Assembly (NCBI GenBank): GCA_946622645.1
Contig: CAMOQF010000007.1
Coordinates: forward strand, 1-40,400
DNA from: an uncultured Blautia sp.
Lineage (GTDB): Bacteria; Bacillota; Clostridia; Lachnospirales; Lachnospiraceae
Length of the DNA stretch: 40,400 nt
Reading direction: 5' to 3'
Shown in pieces: positions 11,063-19,899 of the stretch. The notes beneath the pieces are model-generated. The model searched no databases. It saw only the letters and a list, made by a program, of their open reading frames with translations, and was not told the DNA's origin. Every line of letters starts with the position of its first letter. Within the stretch, counting starts at the first letter, position 1. Both the position numbers and the translations under genes were made by a program.

Positions 11063-12355
11063 TTATCCTACCTGCAGACAGAATTTCTGGATCTCTCTTT
11101 CGGAAGAGACCTTCTCGATCTCGGCGCCGAGAAGCTTCAGCTTTCCTTCGAAATCCTCGTATCCTCTCTGAATGTATACGATGTCATCCACGATGGTGAT
11201 CCCTTCGGCCGCCAGTCCGGCGATCACAAGGGCCGCGCCTGCCCGGAGGTCCGGAGCAGACACTCTGGCGCCTGTCAGCTTTTCCACCCCATCGATGATG
11301 GCGGAATTGCCTTTGACCTTGATGGAAGCGCCCATGCGGGACAGTTCATCCGCATATTTGAAACGGTTCTCGAAAATGCTCTCTGTCACGATGCTGGTGC
11401 CTTCGGCAATGGCAAGCGTGACGGTGATCTGCGGCTGCATATCCGTGGGATAGCCCGGATAAGGAAGGGTCTTCACATTGGTCCTGCGGAGCCTTCTTGC
11501 ACAACGGACACGTACGGCGTCGTCAAACTCTTCTACCTCGCATCCGATCTCGATCAGCTTGGCTGTGGTGGCCTCCAGGTGCTTGGGGATCACGTTTTTC
11601 ACCGTGACGTCCCCGCCCGTTGCCGCAGCGGCAAACATAAAGGTACCTGCCTCGATCTGGTCCGGAATGATGGAATATTCTGTCTTGTGCAGTTTTTCCA
11701 CCCCTTTGATGCGGATCACGTCCGTGCCGGCTCCCTTGATGTTGGCGCCCATACTGTTCAGAAAGTTTGCGACGTCTACCACATGAGGCTCTTTGGCCGC
11801 GTTTTCGATGATGGTACGTCCAGGCGCCATGGCGGCCGCCATCATGATATTGATGGTCGCGCCTACGCTCACGACGTCCAGATAGATGTGGCTGCCATGC
11901 AGATTTTCCGCTTTGGCTACGATGGCGCCGTGCAGGATATCCACGTCCGCGCCCAGGGCACGGAAGCCTTTCAGATGCTGGTCGATGGGCCTGCTGCCGA
12001 TATTGCAGCCGCCGGGAAGCGGTACCTCCGCGTGCTTGTATTTGCCGAGAAGAGCTCCCAGCAGATAATACGAAGCGCGGATCTTTTTGATATATTCATA
12101 ATCGACGCTGACGCCGCCTATGGTAGAACCGTTGATCCGTACCGTGGAGCGGGAGGTCCGTTCCACCATGGCACCGATACCTGCAATGGCTTCCAGAAGG
12201 ACGTTGATGTCTCTTACGTCCGGAAGGTTTTCTATCTTGATGGTCTCATCCGACATGATCGCTGCAGCCAGGATTGCAAGCGCAGCGTTCTTCGCGCCGG
12301 CTATCTCCACTTCCCCTACCAGTGGAATACCGCCTTTTATCACATATTGTTCCAT
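11063..12355 (-). CDS. murA: UDP-N-acetylglucosamine 1-carboxyvinyltransferase
   Basis: First committed step of peptidoglycan synthesis: transfer of enolpyruvate from PEP to UDP-GlcNAc. The 430-residue protein has the EPSP-synthase-type double fold, with K22/N23 in AGAKNAAL, the catalytic-loop cysteine C117 in GGCNIGSRP (the fosfomycin target position) and the conserved ALGADV and YPTDMQ segments. A consensus promoter lies about 80 bp upstream. The stop is 22 bp before the metK riboswitch. Firmicutes often carry two paralogues (murA and murZ); which one this is cannot be settled here. Confidence 0.96.
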   Translation of the reverse strand: MEQYVIKGGIPLVGEVEIAGAKNAALAILAAAIMSDETIKIENLPDVRDINVLLEAIAGIGAMVERTSRSTVRINGSTIGGVSVDYEYIKKIRASYYLLGALLGKYKHAEVPLPGGCNIGSRPIDQHLKGFRALGADVDILHGAIVAKAENLHGSHIYLDVVSVGATINIMMAAAMAPGRTIIENAAKEPHVVDVANFLNSMGANIKGAGTDVIRIKGVEKLHKTEYSIIPDQIEAGTFMFAAAATGGDVTVKNVIPKHLEATTAKLIEIGCEVEEFDDAVRVRCARRLRRTNVKTLPYPGYPTDMQPQITVTLAIAEGTSIVTESIFENRFKYADELSRMGASIKVKGNSAIIDGVEKLTGARVSAPDLRAGAALVIAGLAAEGITIVDDIVYIQRGYEDFEGKLKLLGAEIEKVSSEREIQKFCLQVG

Positions 12356-12434
12356 AAAACACCTCTGTTAGCGTTCCCCTTTTCCGGCCATACTCCCAAA
12401 AGACCGGTCGACAGTCAGTCAAAACAGCTTTGAC

Positions 12435-12463
12435 ATTGTAGCACATACAAATGTCCGGGTCAA
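12435..12463 (-). promoter_or_regulatory. Candidate murA promoter
   Basis: The minus strand shows TTGACC (12463-12458), a 17-bp spacer and TACAAT (12440-12435), close to sigma-A consensus. It lies about 80 bp upstream of the murA ATG. Confidence 0.7.
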
Positions 12464-12591
12464 AGGTTTTTTTCAGTTTTTTTCGCTGCAGGCGCTGATC
12501 TTTCCGATGTTATGTCTACCTGCTCAGCACATTTTAGCATATTCCGGGCGCTTCTGCAATCCCTTTATAACGACTTATAAATGAAAATGCC

Positions 12592-12634
12592 AAAAGGCCT
12601 TAAGAGGCCGGACGGTCCGGATCACCGGCCGTCC
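12592..12634 (-). terminator. Terminator region of the C11 protease gene
   Basis: Two stacked hairpins follow or overlap the protease stop. One is a GC-rich stem of 10 bp with one bulge (12610-12620 with 12625-12634). The other is a 5-bp stem (12596-12600 with 12605-12609) followed by TTTT on the minus strand. The T-run is short, so efficiency is uncertain. Confidence 0.55.
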
Positions 12635-14793
12635 TGTCTGGTATAGGTTTCGCCGTCCCAGTGAAGATAAGCCATCTCCTGCGGAATCTCTCTGCCGTAA
12701 ATATCCGTCATGATGTAACGGACAGCATAATCCCCCTCCGGAAGCGGAACCTCTTCTACCTCAATGAACTTGTGCATCGACAGATCACCGCTGTATTGAT
12801 AATATGCTTCTTCCGTCTTCTGCTCTCTGTACGTTTCTCTGTCTACATATTTCGGGTCTTTTGTCACTTCATCGCTATCCTGATAAGGTTCTTCCTCTTC
12901 CTCCTCTCTGTAGACAGGATAGCACAGATGGTACTCCCTTCCCAGATAATCACCCATACAGGATACGTTCCGGTTCGGTACGCCTGTATCATTATCATAT
13001 CCGCTCCAGATCCCATAGACGATATAAGCGTCATTATCTGCCTGATATTCACTGGTCATTTCCGGTCTGAAATAGCTGCAGCGGAGATTATACGTATCCT
13101 GCTGCATCCGGAAGGGAATATTGTACAGGATCTCTTCCTGATTGGCCCGAACCAGTTCTATGTCACAGAGCTCACCATCGATCGACGGCCAGAGCGACGG
13201 CCAGTCTGCCAGATAAATGATCTTTCCGGCGTCTTCGTTTCTTTCCTCGCGGCACTCATCCTTTCCCAGACGGACGTATGCTTCGCTTCTTTCGTCATAT
13301 CTGTACCATTCATAATACTGCGTGGTACCCAGCGAGATCTCATTGTCCATGTCGATCGCGGCTCCGGGAAAGCCATCGCTCTCCACAAGCTCCACATCCA
13401 TATTATAAAAATCGTTCTGCAACATATTTTCCATGTGCGGAGCTGTTTCATAAACATAATCCGGCGCCGTCCAGTCACTGATCGCATCCAGAAAAGCAAG
13501 ATAGTACGGGCTTTTACAGTTCCGGGCATAAATGTCCAGATCCTCCGAGTCCATGATGGCAGCATAGCAGAAGGACAGACCGGTGGATTCTGCCCTGTCC
13601 TTTCCCCGGACACAGTATTTCACGCAGTTGCTGAGAGCATTCTGCGCCTGGGCTCTGACGTTCAGAGGGATCAGAGTGGTAATTTCATCAACATACATGA
13701 TACTGCCGATATCGAGCATTCTTGCCTGCTCTGTTCCGTATACTTCCGCGTTCTGCATGATCCTTCCCATATAAGACAGGATCTCCGGAAAATTCAGGAA
13801 TCCGTTATCCACATGGTTATACATCAGGTCAAAGATCTCTGTAATATCCTTGACATAAGAAAGATCAAGGACGGAATAAGTCAGCAGATCAAAGGCTTCC
13901 GTGTTCTCCATCTCGGCGTATTTGCGCATCGTCAGATCGCAGAAACAGGTGCCGAACTGCAGCCCGTTCCGCAGCGGATTCAGATACAGTTCCTTGAGCC
14001 AGCTTCCGAAAGCGCTGCCATAGCCCGAGGTAACCTCCTCGGAAGCTACCATATAAGAAGCGTAAGGCGCGACGGCCTGGGCTGCCTCCAGACAGGACAT
14101 CATGCAGGCGTCCATGATCACGGTCTCAAAATGGACCCCTCCACCGGCCAGCGCCTGATCCAGCTCGTCAAGATACATCATGTCCTTGTCGAACAGTTCG
14201 TCGATAAAAATGCCTTTGGCTCCGCCGCCGCCGTGATCCCAGAGGACCAAAGCGTATTTCTGGGCAGGGCAGGTCCTGGCTGACCACTGTATAAAGTCAG
14301 CCAGGGTTTCCGGTTCTGACATACTCGCAAGAGGCACTTCTTCCATAAGAGTAAACGGACTTTCATCCGAATCCTTGGCGACAGGCTGAAAACTCCAGCG
14401 CTGAAGCGCATCCGAAGAGATGTCAATACCCAGATCTTTTTTTGCATGCCATTCTTTACATCCGCCGGTCTGGAACACGACATTCACATGGTTATGATAA
14501 GGATCCTGTACAGGATAATTCGTACCATGTTTCTGATTAAGGAATTCCTCGATCGTGATTTCCGGATGGATCCCCGCCATCTCCTTCAGATTATAGGTTG
14601 CCATCCCGTGGAGAGATTCCAGGTCCGATCCGCAGAAATAGATCATAACTGTCCAGTCGGCCATCTCTTCGGACGCGGTCTCTTCCGCCGAAACCGGAAG
14701 AGACTGCATCCAGATCAGTGCAAACAGCAAAAATCCGAATATTATTCTGTGAAATCCTTGCTTTTTTTTCATATCAGAAAGTTTCCTTTTCAT
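12622..14793 (-). CDS. Secreted C11-family (clostripain-like) cysteine peptidase
   Basis: Extracellular or cell-surface cysteine protease homologue of 723 residues. A signal peptide is clear: a basic N-terminus, a hydrophobic core at about 16-30 and a likely cleavage after VSA near residue 36. The C11 catalytic region follows, with DWTVMIYFCGSDLES (46-60), His187 in LWDHGGGGAKG and Cys230 in MDACMMSCLEA. The 450 residues after that are not recognised, contain a Glu-rich stretch near 640 and probably form substrate-binding or surface domains. The start at 14793 has GGAG 10 nt upstream; a second ATG seven codons in is less well placed. It has its own promoter and terminator. Substrates are unknown. 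Confidence 0.88.
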   Translation of the reverse strand: MKRKLSDMKKKQGFHRIIFGFLLFALIWMQSLPVSAEETASEEMADWTVMIYFCGSDLESLHGMATYNLKEMAGIHPEITIEEFLNQKHGTNYPVQDPYHNHVNVVFQTGGCKEWHAKKDLGIDISSDALQRWSFQPVAKDSDESPFTLMEEVPLASMSEPETLADFIQWSARTCPAQKYALVLWDHGGGGAKGIFIDELFDKDMMYLDELDQALAGGGVHFETVIMDACMMSCLEAAQAVAPYASYMVASEEVTSGYGSAFGSWLKELYLNPLRNGLQFGTCFCDLTMRKYAEMENTEAFDLLTYSVLDLSYVKDITEIFDLMYNHVDNGFLNFPEILSYMGRIMQNAEVYGTEQARMLDIGSIMYVDEITTLIPLNVRAQAQNALSNCVKYCVRGKDRAESTGLSFCYAAIMDSEDLDIYARNCKSPYYLAFLDAISDWTAPDYVYETAPHMENMLQNDFYNMDVELVESDGFPGAAIDMDNEISLGTTQYYEWYRYDERSEAYVRLGKDECREERNEDAGKIIYLADWPSLWPSIDGELCDIELVRANQEEILYNIPFRMQQDTYNLRCSYFRPEMTSEYQADNDAYIVYGIWSGYDNDTGVPNRNVSCMGDYLGREYHLCYPVYREEEEEEPYQDSDEVTKDPKYVDRETYREQKTEEAYYQYSGDLSMHKFIEVEEVPLPEGDYAVRYIMTDIYGREIPQEMAYLHWDGETYTRQDGR

Positions 14794-14884
14794 TTTTCAA
14801 TTTCTCCGTCTTATCTATAAATGCTGAAAAAGAACGATCTTTCCAGAGATAGTACTTTTTTTCAGATGGGTATAGTTATGTTCT

Positions 14885-14913
14885 ATTATAACATTTTCCG
14901 GAATCTATCACAA
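14885..14913 (-). promoter_or_regulatory. Candidate promoter of the C11 protease gene
   Basis: The minus strand shows TTGTGA (14913-14908), a 17-bp spacer ending in TGT and a perfect TATAAT (14890-14885). It lies about 90 bp upstream of the protease ATG, downstream of the S1-gene terminator. Confidence 0.72.
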
Positions 14914-14927
14914 TATTTTTATATAAG

Positions 14928-14982
14928 ACAAAAAAAGAAGGATGTGAAGAAACAGGGCTTAAAACCTGCATTCTTCACATCC
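14928..14982 (-). terminator. Rho-independent terminator of the S1-domain gene
   Basis: A 12-bp stem (14940-14951 with 14971-14982), extended inside by CAGG/CCTG, is followed on the minus strand by CTTCTTTTTTT. It lies 18 bp after the S1-gene stop. Confidence 0.82.
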
Positions 14983-14999
14983 CCCTTCAGGGATATTCT

Positions 15000-15902
15000 T
15001 TACAGTTTTATATTGGCAAAAAGTGAAGCGAGAGAAGTGGTCGCCTGCTCTTTGGATTCCGGAAGGGTAAAGGTCTCTTCCCGGATCTCTTCAGCAGGAG
15101 CATCCTCCAGAGCCTTCATGCTGAGGCTGATCTTTCCGTCTTTGATCGCCGTGATCTTGACCTTGACTTTGTCGCCTACAGAAAGAACTTCCGAAGGCTT
15201 GGCGATCCTTTTCTGGCTGATCTGAGAGATATGGACCAGTCCGGAAAGTCCGTTGCCGAGATTTACAAACGCTCCGTAGGGCTGCAGGGTCTCCACGGTT
15301 CCTTCCGTCACGAGTCCGATCTGCAGGTTGGAGATCCGGTTCTTTCTCTCTTCTTCTTCTTTTTGTCTCAGAACCTCCCTTGCGGAAAGGATCAGGCGGT
15401 TCTTTTCTTTATCCACGTCAAAGACCTGGACCTGAATATGCTTGTTCAGATAATCGTTGGTGTCCTCTACATAGGACAGTGAAAGCTTGGAAGCCGGAAT
15501 GAATCCTCTGACATCCTCGACATAAGCGACCACACCGCCCTTCACGGCTCCTTTCACGACGACATCCAGGATTTCTTTGGATTCCTTCAGCGCGGCAAGC
15601 TTCTGCCAGCTCAGGACATCGTTGGCTTCCACCTTGGAGAGAAGAATGTTGCCGTGTCCGTCATCCGTCTTGACGACGGTTGCGGATACTTCATCGCCGA
15701 TCTGTACGGATTCCTTCAGGTTAAAGCCGGGTTCTCTGCTGTAATCTGCAGCAGGAATAACGCCTTCCGCGTAGTACTTGAGATCCAGGATCACTCCGTT
15801 TTCATCCACACTGATGACGGTTCCTGTCAGGATATCGCCTTCCTCGATTTTCTTGAACGAAGCGTCCAGTTCCTTTTCATAATCTTTCATTGTCTCTGAC
15901 AT
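15000..15902 (-). CDS. S1-domain RNA-binding protein (RpsA-like)
   Basis: RNA-binding protein of 300 residues with three S1/OB repeats at about 20-90, 105-178 and 193-265. The last is the most canonical (EGTVETLQPYGAFVNLGNG, then GLVHISQIS). It resembles the ribosomal protein S1-like proteins of Clostridia, which in some species are fused to IspH; here it stands alone. It may act in translation initiation or mRNA binding, but the exact role is not evident. The C-terminal 35 residues are acidic. The ATG at 15902 has AAGGAG 7 nt upstream. It has its own consensus promoter and terminator. Confidence 0.88.
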   Translation of the reverse strand: MSETMKDYEKELDASFKKIEEGDILTGTVISVDENGVILDLKYYAEGVIPAADYSREPGFNLKESVQIGDEVSATVVKTDDGHGNILLSKVEANDVLSWQKLAALKESKEILDVVVKGAVKGGVVAYVEDVRGFIPASKLSLSYVEDTNDYLNKHIQVQVFDVDKEKNRLILSAREVLRQKEEEERKNRISNLQIGLVTEGTVETLQPYGAFVNLGNGLSGLVHISQISQKRIAKPSEVLSVGDKVKVKITAIKDGKISLSMKALEDAPAEEIREETFTLPESKEQATTSLASLFANIKL

Positions 15903-15975
15903 GTGTTTTCTCCTTCCCTGTACATGCTGTTTTGGATGATCCGTTCGCCGGGACCGATCCTGTTCTGCTGCGTCT

Positions 15976-16004
15976 ATTGTATCATCATCTTTTGATTCTG
16001 TAAA
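15976..16004 (-). promoter_or_regulatory. Candidate promoter of the S1-domain gene
   Basis: The minus strand shows TTTACA (16004-15999), a 17-bp spacer and TACAAT (15981-15976). It lies about 75 bp upstream of the S1 gene ATG, inside the 485-bp intergenic region. Confidence 0.7.
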
Positions 16005-16368
16005 CGAGGAGTGCCCCGGCAGTGGTTTGCCGGGGCATTATTATGAAAAAAATGGTCTTGGAATGAAACCATTAAAAAGTCTGTTCTCTTTTGATAGACT
16101 CTAAGATACCATACTATTATGAACAAAAAATGAACGTCAAGTAAACAATTCGTATATTTTTGGATTTTTTGTATAGTTTTTATTGACAGAACCGGTCATT
16201 ATTATAAATTATCATGAAAATGAAATATTCATAATTTATTTACATTGTCCTCATTATTTACTCATATTTACCGGTTACACTGATAGTGTATAGAAATAAT
16301 TCGCCAACATTATTTTTATACTTCTTTTTCATAAGTTGGCTGTCAGACAGCCAACTCTCCTTCCTTTT
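16005..16368. other. AT-rich intergenic region between rsmA and the S1 gene
   Basis: No convincing gene is visible. The region contains a 10-bp perfect GC-rich inverted repeat (16012-16021 with 16028-16037), a weaker hairpin AGTCT...AGACT near 16079-16102, a plus-strand TTGACA at 16183-16188 followed by poorly spaced TATAAA or TAAATT, and a 10-bp perfect inverted repeat with a 3-nt loop (16334-16343 with 16347-16356). The middle 250 bp is strongly AT-rich compared with flanking coding DNA. A short untranslated RNA on the plus strand is possible but weakly supported. Confidence 0.5.
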
Positions 16369-16406
16369 AAAAAGACCGGACAGAGATTTACTCTGCCCGG
16401 TCTTTT
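16369..16406. terminator. Terminator overlapping the rsmA stop codon
   Basis: AAAAGACCGG plus CAGAG (16369-16385) pairs with CTCTG plus CCGGTCTTTT (16391-16406) around a 5-nt loop. The loop holds the rsmA stop codon. T-runs follow on both strands, so it could terminate in either direction; its evident job is to end the rsmA transcript. Confidence 0.82.
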
Positions 16407-17281
16407 ATACTATATTGTCTACTCAAAGCATCGGAAAGCTCTGCAAATTGATTCAGAGACAACGCTTCTCCCCTGACTGTGAGGGGCAGACCGCATTCAA
16501 CGATCGCTTTTTCAACCTCTTCCCTCCCAAACGGAAGAAAAGCTGCGTTTTTGATTCCGTTTACCAGCGTCTTTCTTCTTTGATTAAAAGACGCTTTGAT
16601 GATGGAAAATAAAAGTCCTTCATCACGGACATCAACTGACGGTCTTTCGTTTCTTGTGAGCGTGATCACCGTGCTGTCTACATTCGGTCTCGGCATAAAA
16701 CAGTTTTTCGGCACATTTGCTTTGATCTCGGCAGATGCATAATATCGGACTGCCAGCGAGAGCGCTCCGTATTCCGGCGTTCCCGGTTCTGCCAGGATCC
16801 TCTCTGCTACTTCCTTCTGGATCATCACCGTGATACTGTGTATGGGAAGCTTTTTTTCCAGAAGCTCCATGATGATCGGAGTTGTAATATAATAAGGAAG
16901 ATTTGCAACGATCCTGACCAGTTTTCCTTCTCCTTTTTCCCGGAGGACGGATTCCAGATCCATCTTCAGGATATCTTCATTGATCACCGTCACATTATCC
17001 CAGGGAGCCAGAGTCTCCTGCAGGATGGGGATCAGCTTTTTATCGATCTCCACCGCCAGGACCTCGCAGGCGTCCCTGGCCAGATACTGGGTCAGTGTCC
17101 CTATTCCGGGACCTATTTCGATCACCAGATCTTCTTTTGTCACCGCTGCGGCACGGACGATCTTTTCCAGCACATGAGGATCGATCAGAAAATTCTGGCC
17201 GAACCTTTTCTGGAAAACAAAATCGTACTTTCTCAGAATCTCCGCAGTACTCTTCGCATTTCCAAGATAAGGCTCGGCCAT
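16388..17281 (-). CDS. rsmA: 16S rRNA (adenine1518/1519-N6)-dimethyltransferase
   Basis: KsgA-family enzyme that dimethylates two adjacent adenines in the 3' hairpin of 16S rRNA late in 30S assembly. The 297-residue length is normal. Landmarks are KRFGQNFLIDP (25-35), SAM motif I EIGPGIG (55-61), the acidic VEIDKKL and the catalytic NLPYYITTP. A C-terminal helical domain contains FNQRRKTLVNGI. It follows the 841-residue ATPase gene by 25 bp and is probably cotranscribed with it. The last codon lies within a terminator hairpin. Confidence 0.96.
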   Translation of the reverse strand: MAEPYLGNAKSTAEILRKYDFVFQKRFGQNFLIDPHVLEKIVRAAAVTKEDLVIEIGPGIGTLTQYLARDACEVLAVEIDKKLIPILQETLAPWDNVTVINEDILKMDLESVLREKGEGKLVRIVANLPYYITTPIIMELLEKKLPIHSITVMIQKEVAERILAEPGTPEYGALSLAVRYYASAEIKANVPKNCFMPRPNVDSTVITLTRNERPSVDVRDEGLLFSIIKASFNQRRKTLVNGIKNAAFLPFGREEVEKAIVECGLPLTVRGEALSLNQFAELSDALSRQYSIKDRAE

Positions 17282-17306
17282 GACAGGTTCCTTTCAGTTT
17301 TATCTT

Positions 17307-19832
17307 TTATCTGATCGCAAAATCTTTTTCAAACAACATGATATATCCGTCCGCATCCATTCTCTTTTTGGAGGTCTTTTTGCGGAACAGCTTCAATCCG
17401 CCCTGGGAGCGGAGGATGGCGTCGTCGATGATATTCTTCACCGCGCCGATGTTCATTGGCATATCTTCCTTCTGATTGAGACCGATCAGATTGTAGAGAG
17501 CCAGCATGCCCATATTATCGATCTTATATCCGTTTTCCATCGCATAGACCTTGGCAAAATACGCAAGCTCGTCATTTGTGAAAACAGGGATATTGATGAT
17601 CGAGGTAAACTTCTTTGCGAGCTTAGGATACCGGGCGATCATCTTTCTCATGCCGATCTTGTCATCCTCCAGGATGAAGATCATGCCGTCGGTATCTCTT
17701 TCCATCGCTCTGTTCAACGCATCCGCCGTTTTCTGATCCAGCTGATTGGCTTTCTCGATCACCAGAAAACCTCCGGCAAGCTTTTCGACGATCCTGTCGA
17801 TATTTTTCCCGTTGATCTGTTCCGCAAACACATATGCCACTTTGGATGCTTCCAGATGCAGCTCCTTGCAGATCGCAGGGATCAGCCCGGATATCAGCCT
17901 GGTCTTTCCGGTCTCCACGCCGCCCATCACGATCACATTTCCCGTGCGGGAGGTCTGGTCCGAGGCGCCTTCCTGAACGTCTATCAGCGTATTCAGGATC
18001 TGTTCCTTCATTCCGGGAACCTTCACAAAATAGGAGAAAAGCTTTGTCTCCTCATCGCGAAGTTTGTTTTCCCTCGGAATGATGTCCACGACGTTTTTCT
18101 GCGGCGGATTCTTGGAATCGATGAATTTTTCCAGTCTTTCTTCTTCCGAAAGATCATCATCATCTTCTTCTTCGTATTCTTCTTCCGGTTCCTCTTCTTT
18201 GTATTCTTCTTCCATCAGGATATCTTCATCCTGATAGGATTCTTCTGTAAAGAGATCCTTCTTTTCAAGCGGCTTGGGAAGAATGCTCTTGTCTTCCACT
18301 TCCTCCAGGTTGATCTCATCCGTTTTCAGATCCGGGAACTCCAGATCAGGAACCGATTCTTCAAAGTCTTCTTCATCCGTTTCTTCGGCTATGGCTTCTT
18401 CTACGGAGATTTCTTCTCCCTCTCCGGATTCTTCGGAGAGATCTTCTCCCTCCTCCGGTTCTTCTTCGGATTCAGGTTCCGGTTCAGGTTCATCCGGAAT
18501 ATCGATTCCCTGCGCGCTCGCGGCCGCCAGGATCGTATCTTCCAGATTAAACTTCTCTTCCGGTTCTTCAAAAGCGGTTTCTTCATCCGCAAATACGGTC
18601 TTCTCTTCTTTTTCTTCCGGAACCGGTTCGCTTTCCGGCTCTTCAGGTTCTTCGAACTCTTCCTCCGGTTCTTCTTCCTCTTCCAGCTGTGTTTCTTCTA
18701 TGTGAGGGAAGTCTTCGTCTTCTTTTTCAGCAGCTTTTTTGCTGGAAGACCAGAAGGAAAAACCTTTTCTCTTTCTTGCGAGGGTGCTTGACACCTCTCC
18801 TTCCGTTTCGAGTTCCGGAACCTGGGAGATATCGATGTCTGCGTCTTCCCCTTCCAGAGCGTTTTCTTCGCTTTCTTCTCCTTCTTCGGTCTTATATTCC
18901 GCATCTTCGGAGGAAGGCCCGATCTCTTTCCGGATGCCGCCGAACAGATCGCGGATCCCTTTGCTGATCTTTTCCTGGAGCGTCTCTGCATCCTGCAGAT
19001 CGCGCTCGTTCTTGATCAGGATACTGTCGATCTGCGGATTGTCGCGGTCTTCTTCCAGATCAGGAGATTCTTCAGCAGACGGAACTGCCTCCTCCTCTGT
19101 ATCGGCCGTCTCTTCTCCGGTTTCTGCTTCTTTCTCTTCGGAAGAAGAACCCTCTGCTGTTTCTTCTGCAGGTTTCTTCTCTTCCTTTTCTTCTTTTTTA
19201 CTGACGACAGGAAGGATCTGTTCCTCGTATTTTTCCTTTTCCTTCTCAGTAAGCGTGCCCATTTTGGATTTCAGATCGAGGGCTTTGACGATATAATTGC
19301 CCTCGCTGAACCAGAGGATCATTTCATCGCAGATTTCCTGGCACTTATCCTTCTGACCGGATTTATAATAAAGATTCGCAAGCTCATAAGACCATTTTTC
19401 GGTGAATTCTTTTTCTTTATAATCTTCCAGGACCCGGATCTGCTCTTCCACGGGAGCGTTCTTCGCCTTCAGGATCTTGTATTTCAGAATGTAGGAATTG
19501 CTGTCATGAGGAGCGACCACGCAGAATTCGTCATAATAATCCTCCGCGTCTTCGATATCTCCTGTTTTCAGACAGATTTCGACCAGCCGGTACAGAATAT
19601 TCTTTCCGATCGGGGATCTGTGATAGGCAAGCCTGAATATCTCCTTACTGTCTTCATATTTTTTGTTGGCAGCATAGATCTCACCCACAACGCAGAGAGT
19701 CCGGACGTTTTTGACCCGGCGCCAGTCGATGGAATCGACTACGTCCATGGCTCCTTTATAATCCTTGGTCTCCACCAGGCGGTTGATCTCTTCCAGTTTG
19801 ATTCTGAATTCTTCCTTATCCAAAACATTCAC
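17307..19832 (-). CDS. Large protein: TPR-like N-terminus, acidic linker, C-terminal P-loop ATPase
   Basis: The protein (841 residues) is not assigned to a named family. Residues 1 to about 205 look like alpha-helical (TPR-like) repeats, with segments such as EIYAANKKYEDSKEIFRLAY and YELANLYYKSGQKDKCQEIC. Residues about 210-575 are extremely Glu/Asp/Ser/Pro-rich and probably disordered. The C-terminal 260 residues form a P-loop NTPase with Walker A GGVETGKT (637-644), a Walker B-like GGFLVIEKA (687-695) and a later sensor-like FILEDDKIGM segment, reminiscent of AAA+ domains. It has no signal peptide or membrane segment. It lies between recF and rsmA, has its own promoter and is probably cotranscribed with rsmA. 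A scaffold or cell-cycle role would be guesswork. Confidence 0.8.
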   Translation of the reverse strand: MNVLDKEEFRIKLEEINRLVETKDYKGAMDVVDSIDWRRVKNVRTLCVVGEIYAANKKYEDSKEIFRLAYHRSPIGKNILYRLVEICLKTGDIEDAEDYYDEFCVVAPHDSNSYILKYKILKAKNAPVEEQIRVLEDYKEKEFTEKWSYELANLYYKSGQKDKCQEICDEMILWFSEGNYIVKALDLKSKMGTLTEKEKEKYEEQILPVVSKKEEKEEKKPAEETAEGSSSEEKEAETGEETADTEEEAVPSAEESPDLEEDRDNPQIDSILIKNERDLQDAETLQEKISKGIRDLFGGIRKEIGPSSEDAEYKTEEGEESEENALEGEDADIDISQVPELETEGEVSSTLARKRKGFSFWSSSKKAAEKEDEDFPHIEETQLEEEEEPEEEFEEPEEPESEPVPEEKEEKTVFADEETAFEEPEEKFNLEDTILAAASAQGIDIPDEPEPEPESEEEPEEGEDLSEESGEGEEISVEEAIAEETDEEDFEESVPDLEFPDLKTDEINLEEVEDKSILPKPLEKKDLFTEESYQDEDILMEEEYKEEEPEEEYEEEDDDDLSEEERLEKFIDSKNPPQKNVVDIIPRENKLRDEETKLFSYFVKVPGMKEQILNTLIDVQEGASDQTSRTGNVIVMGGVETGKTRLISGLIPAICKELHLEASKVAYVFAEQINGKNIDRIVEKLAGGFLVIEKANQLDQKTADALNRAMERDTDGMIFILEDDKIGMRKMIARYPKLAKKFTSIINIPVFTNDELAYFAKVYAMENGYKIDNMGMLALYNLIGLNQKEDMPMNIGAVKNIIDDAILRSQGGLKLFRKKTSKKRMDADGYIMLFEKDFAIR

Positions 19833-19870
19833 CAGCTTTCTGTGTCTTATAAGCTATTACACCACATTTA

Positions 19871-19899
19871 AGTCTATCATACGAATAAAGCATTGTCAA
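19871..19899 (-). promoter_or_regulatory. Candidate promoter of the 841-residue ATPase-rsmA unit
   Basis: The minus strand shows a perfect TTGACA (19899-19894) overlapping the recF stop codon, a 17-bp spacer and TAGACT (19876-19871). It lies 39 bp upstream of the ATPase-gene start, so this gene can be expressed independently of the dnaA-recF group. Confidence 0.68.

Noticed and set aside
12564-12581. AT-rich palindrome TTTATAA-CGAC-TTATAAA as an operator
   Set aside because: It lies between the protease terminator and the murA promoter in a very AT-rich stretch. Chance is likely, and no regulator points to it.
12661-14283. A 540-codon plus-strand open frame
   Set aside because: It is antisense to the C11 protease, whose signal peptide and catalytic residues are clear.
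16012-16037. GC-rich hairpin as a terminator
   Set aside because: The 10-bp stem is perfect but no T-run follows on the minus strand, and on the plus strand only TTATTAT follows with no upstream gene. It is kept as an inverted repeat within the intergenic entry.
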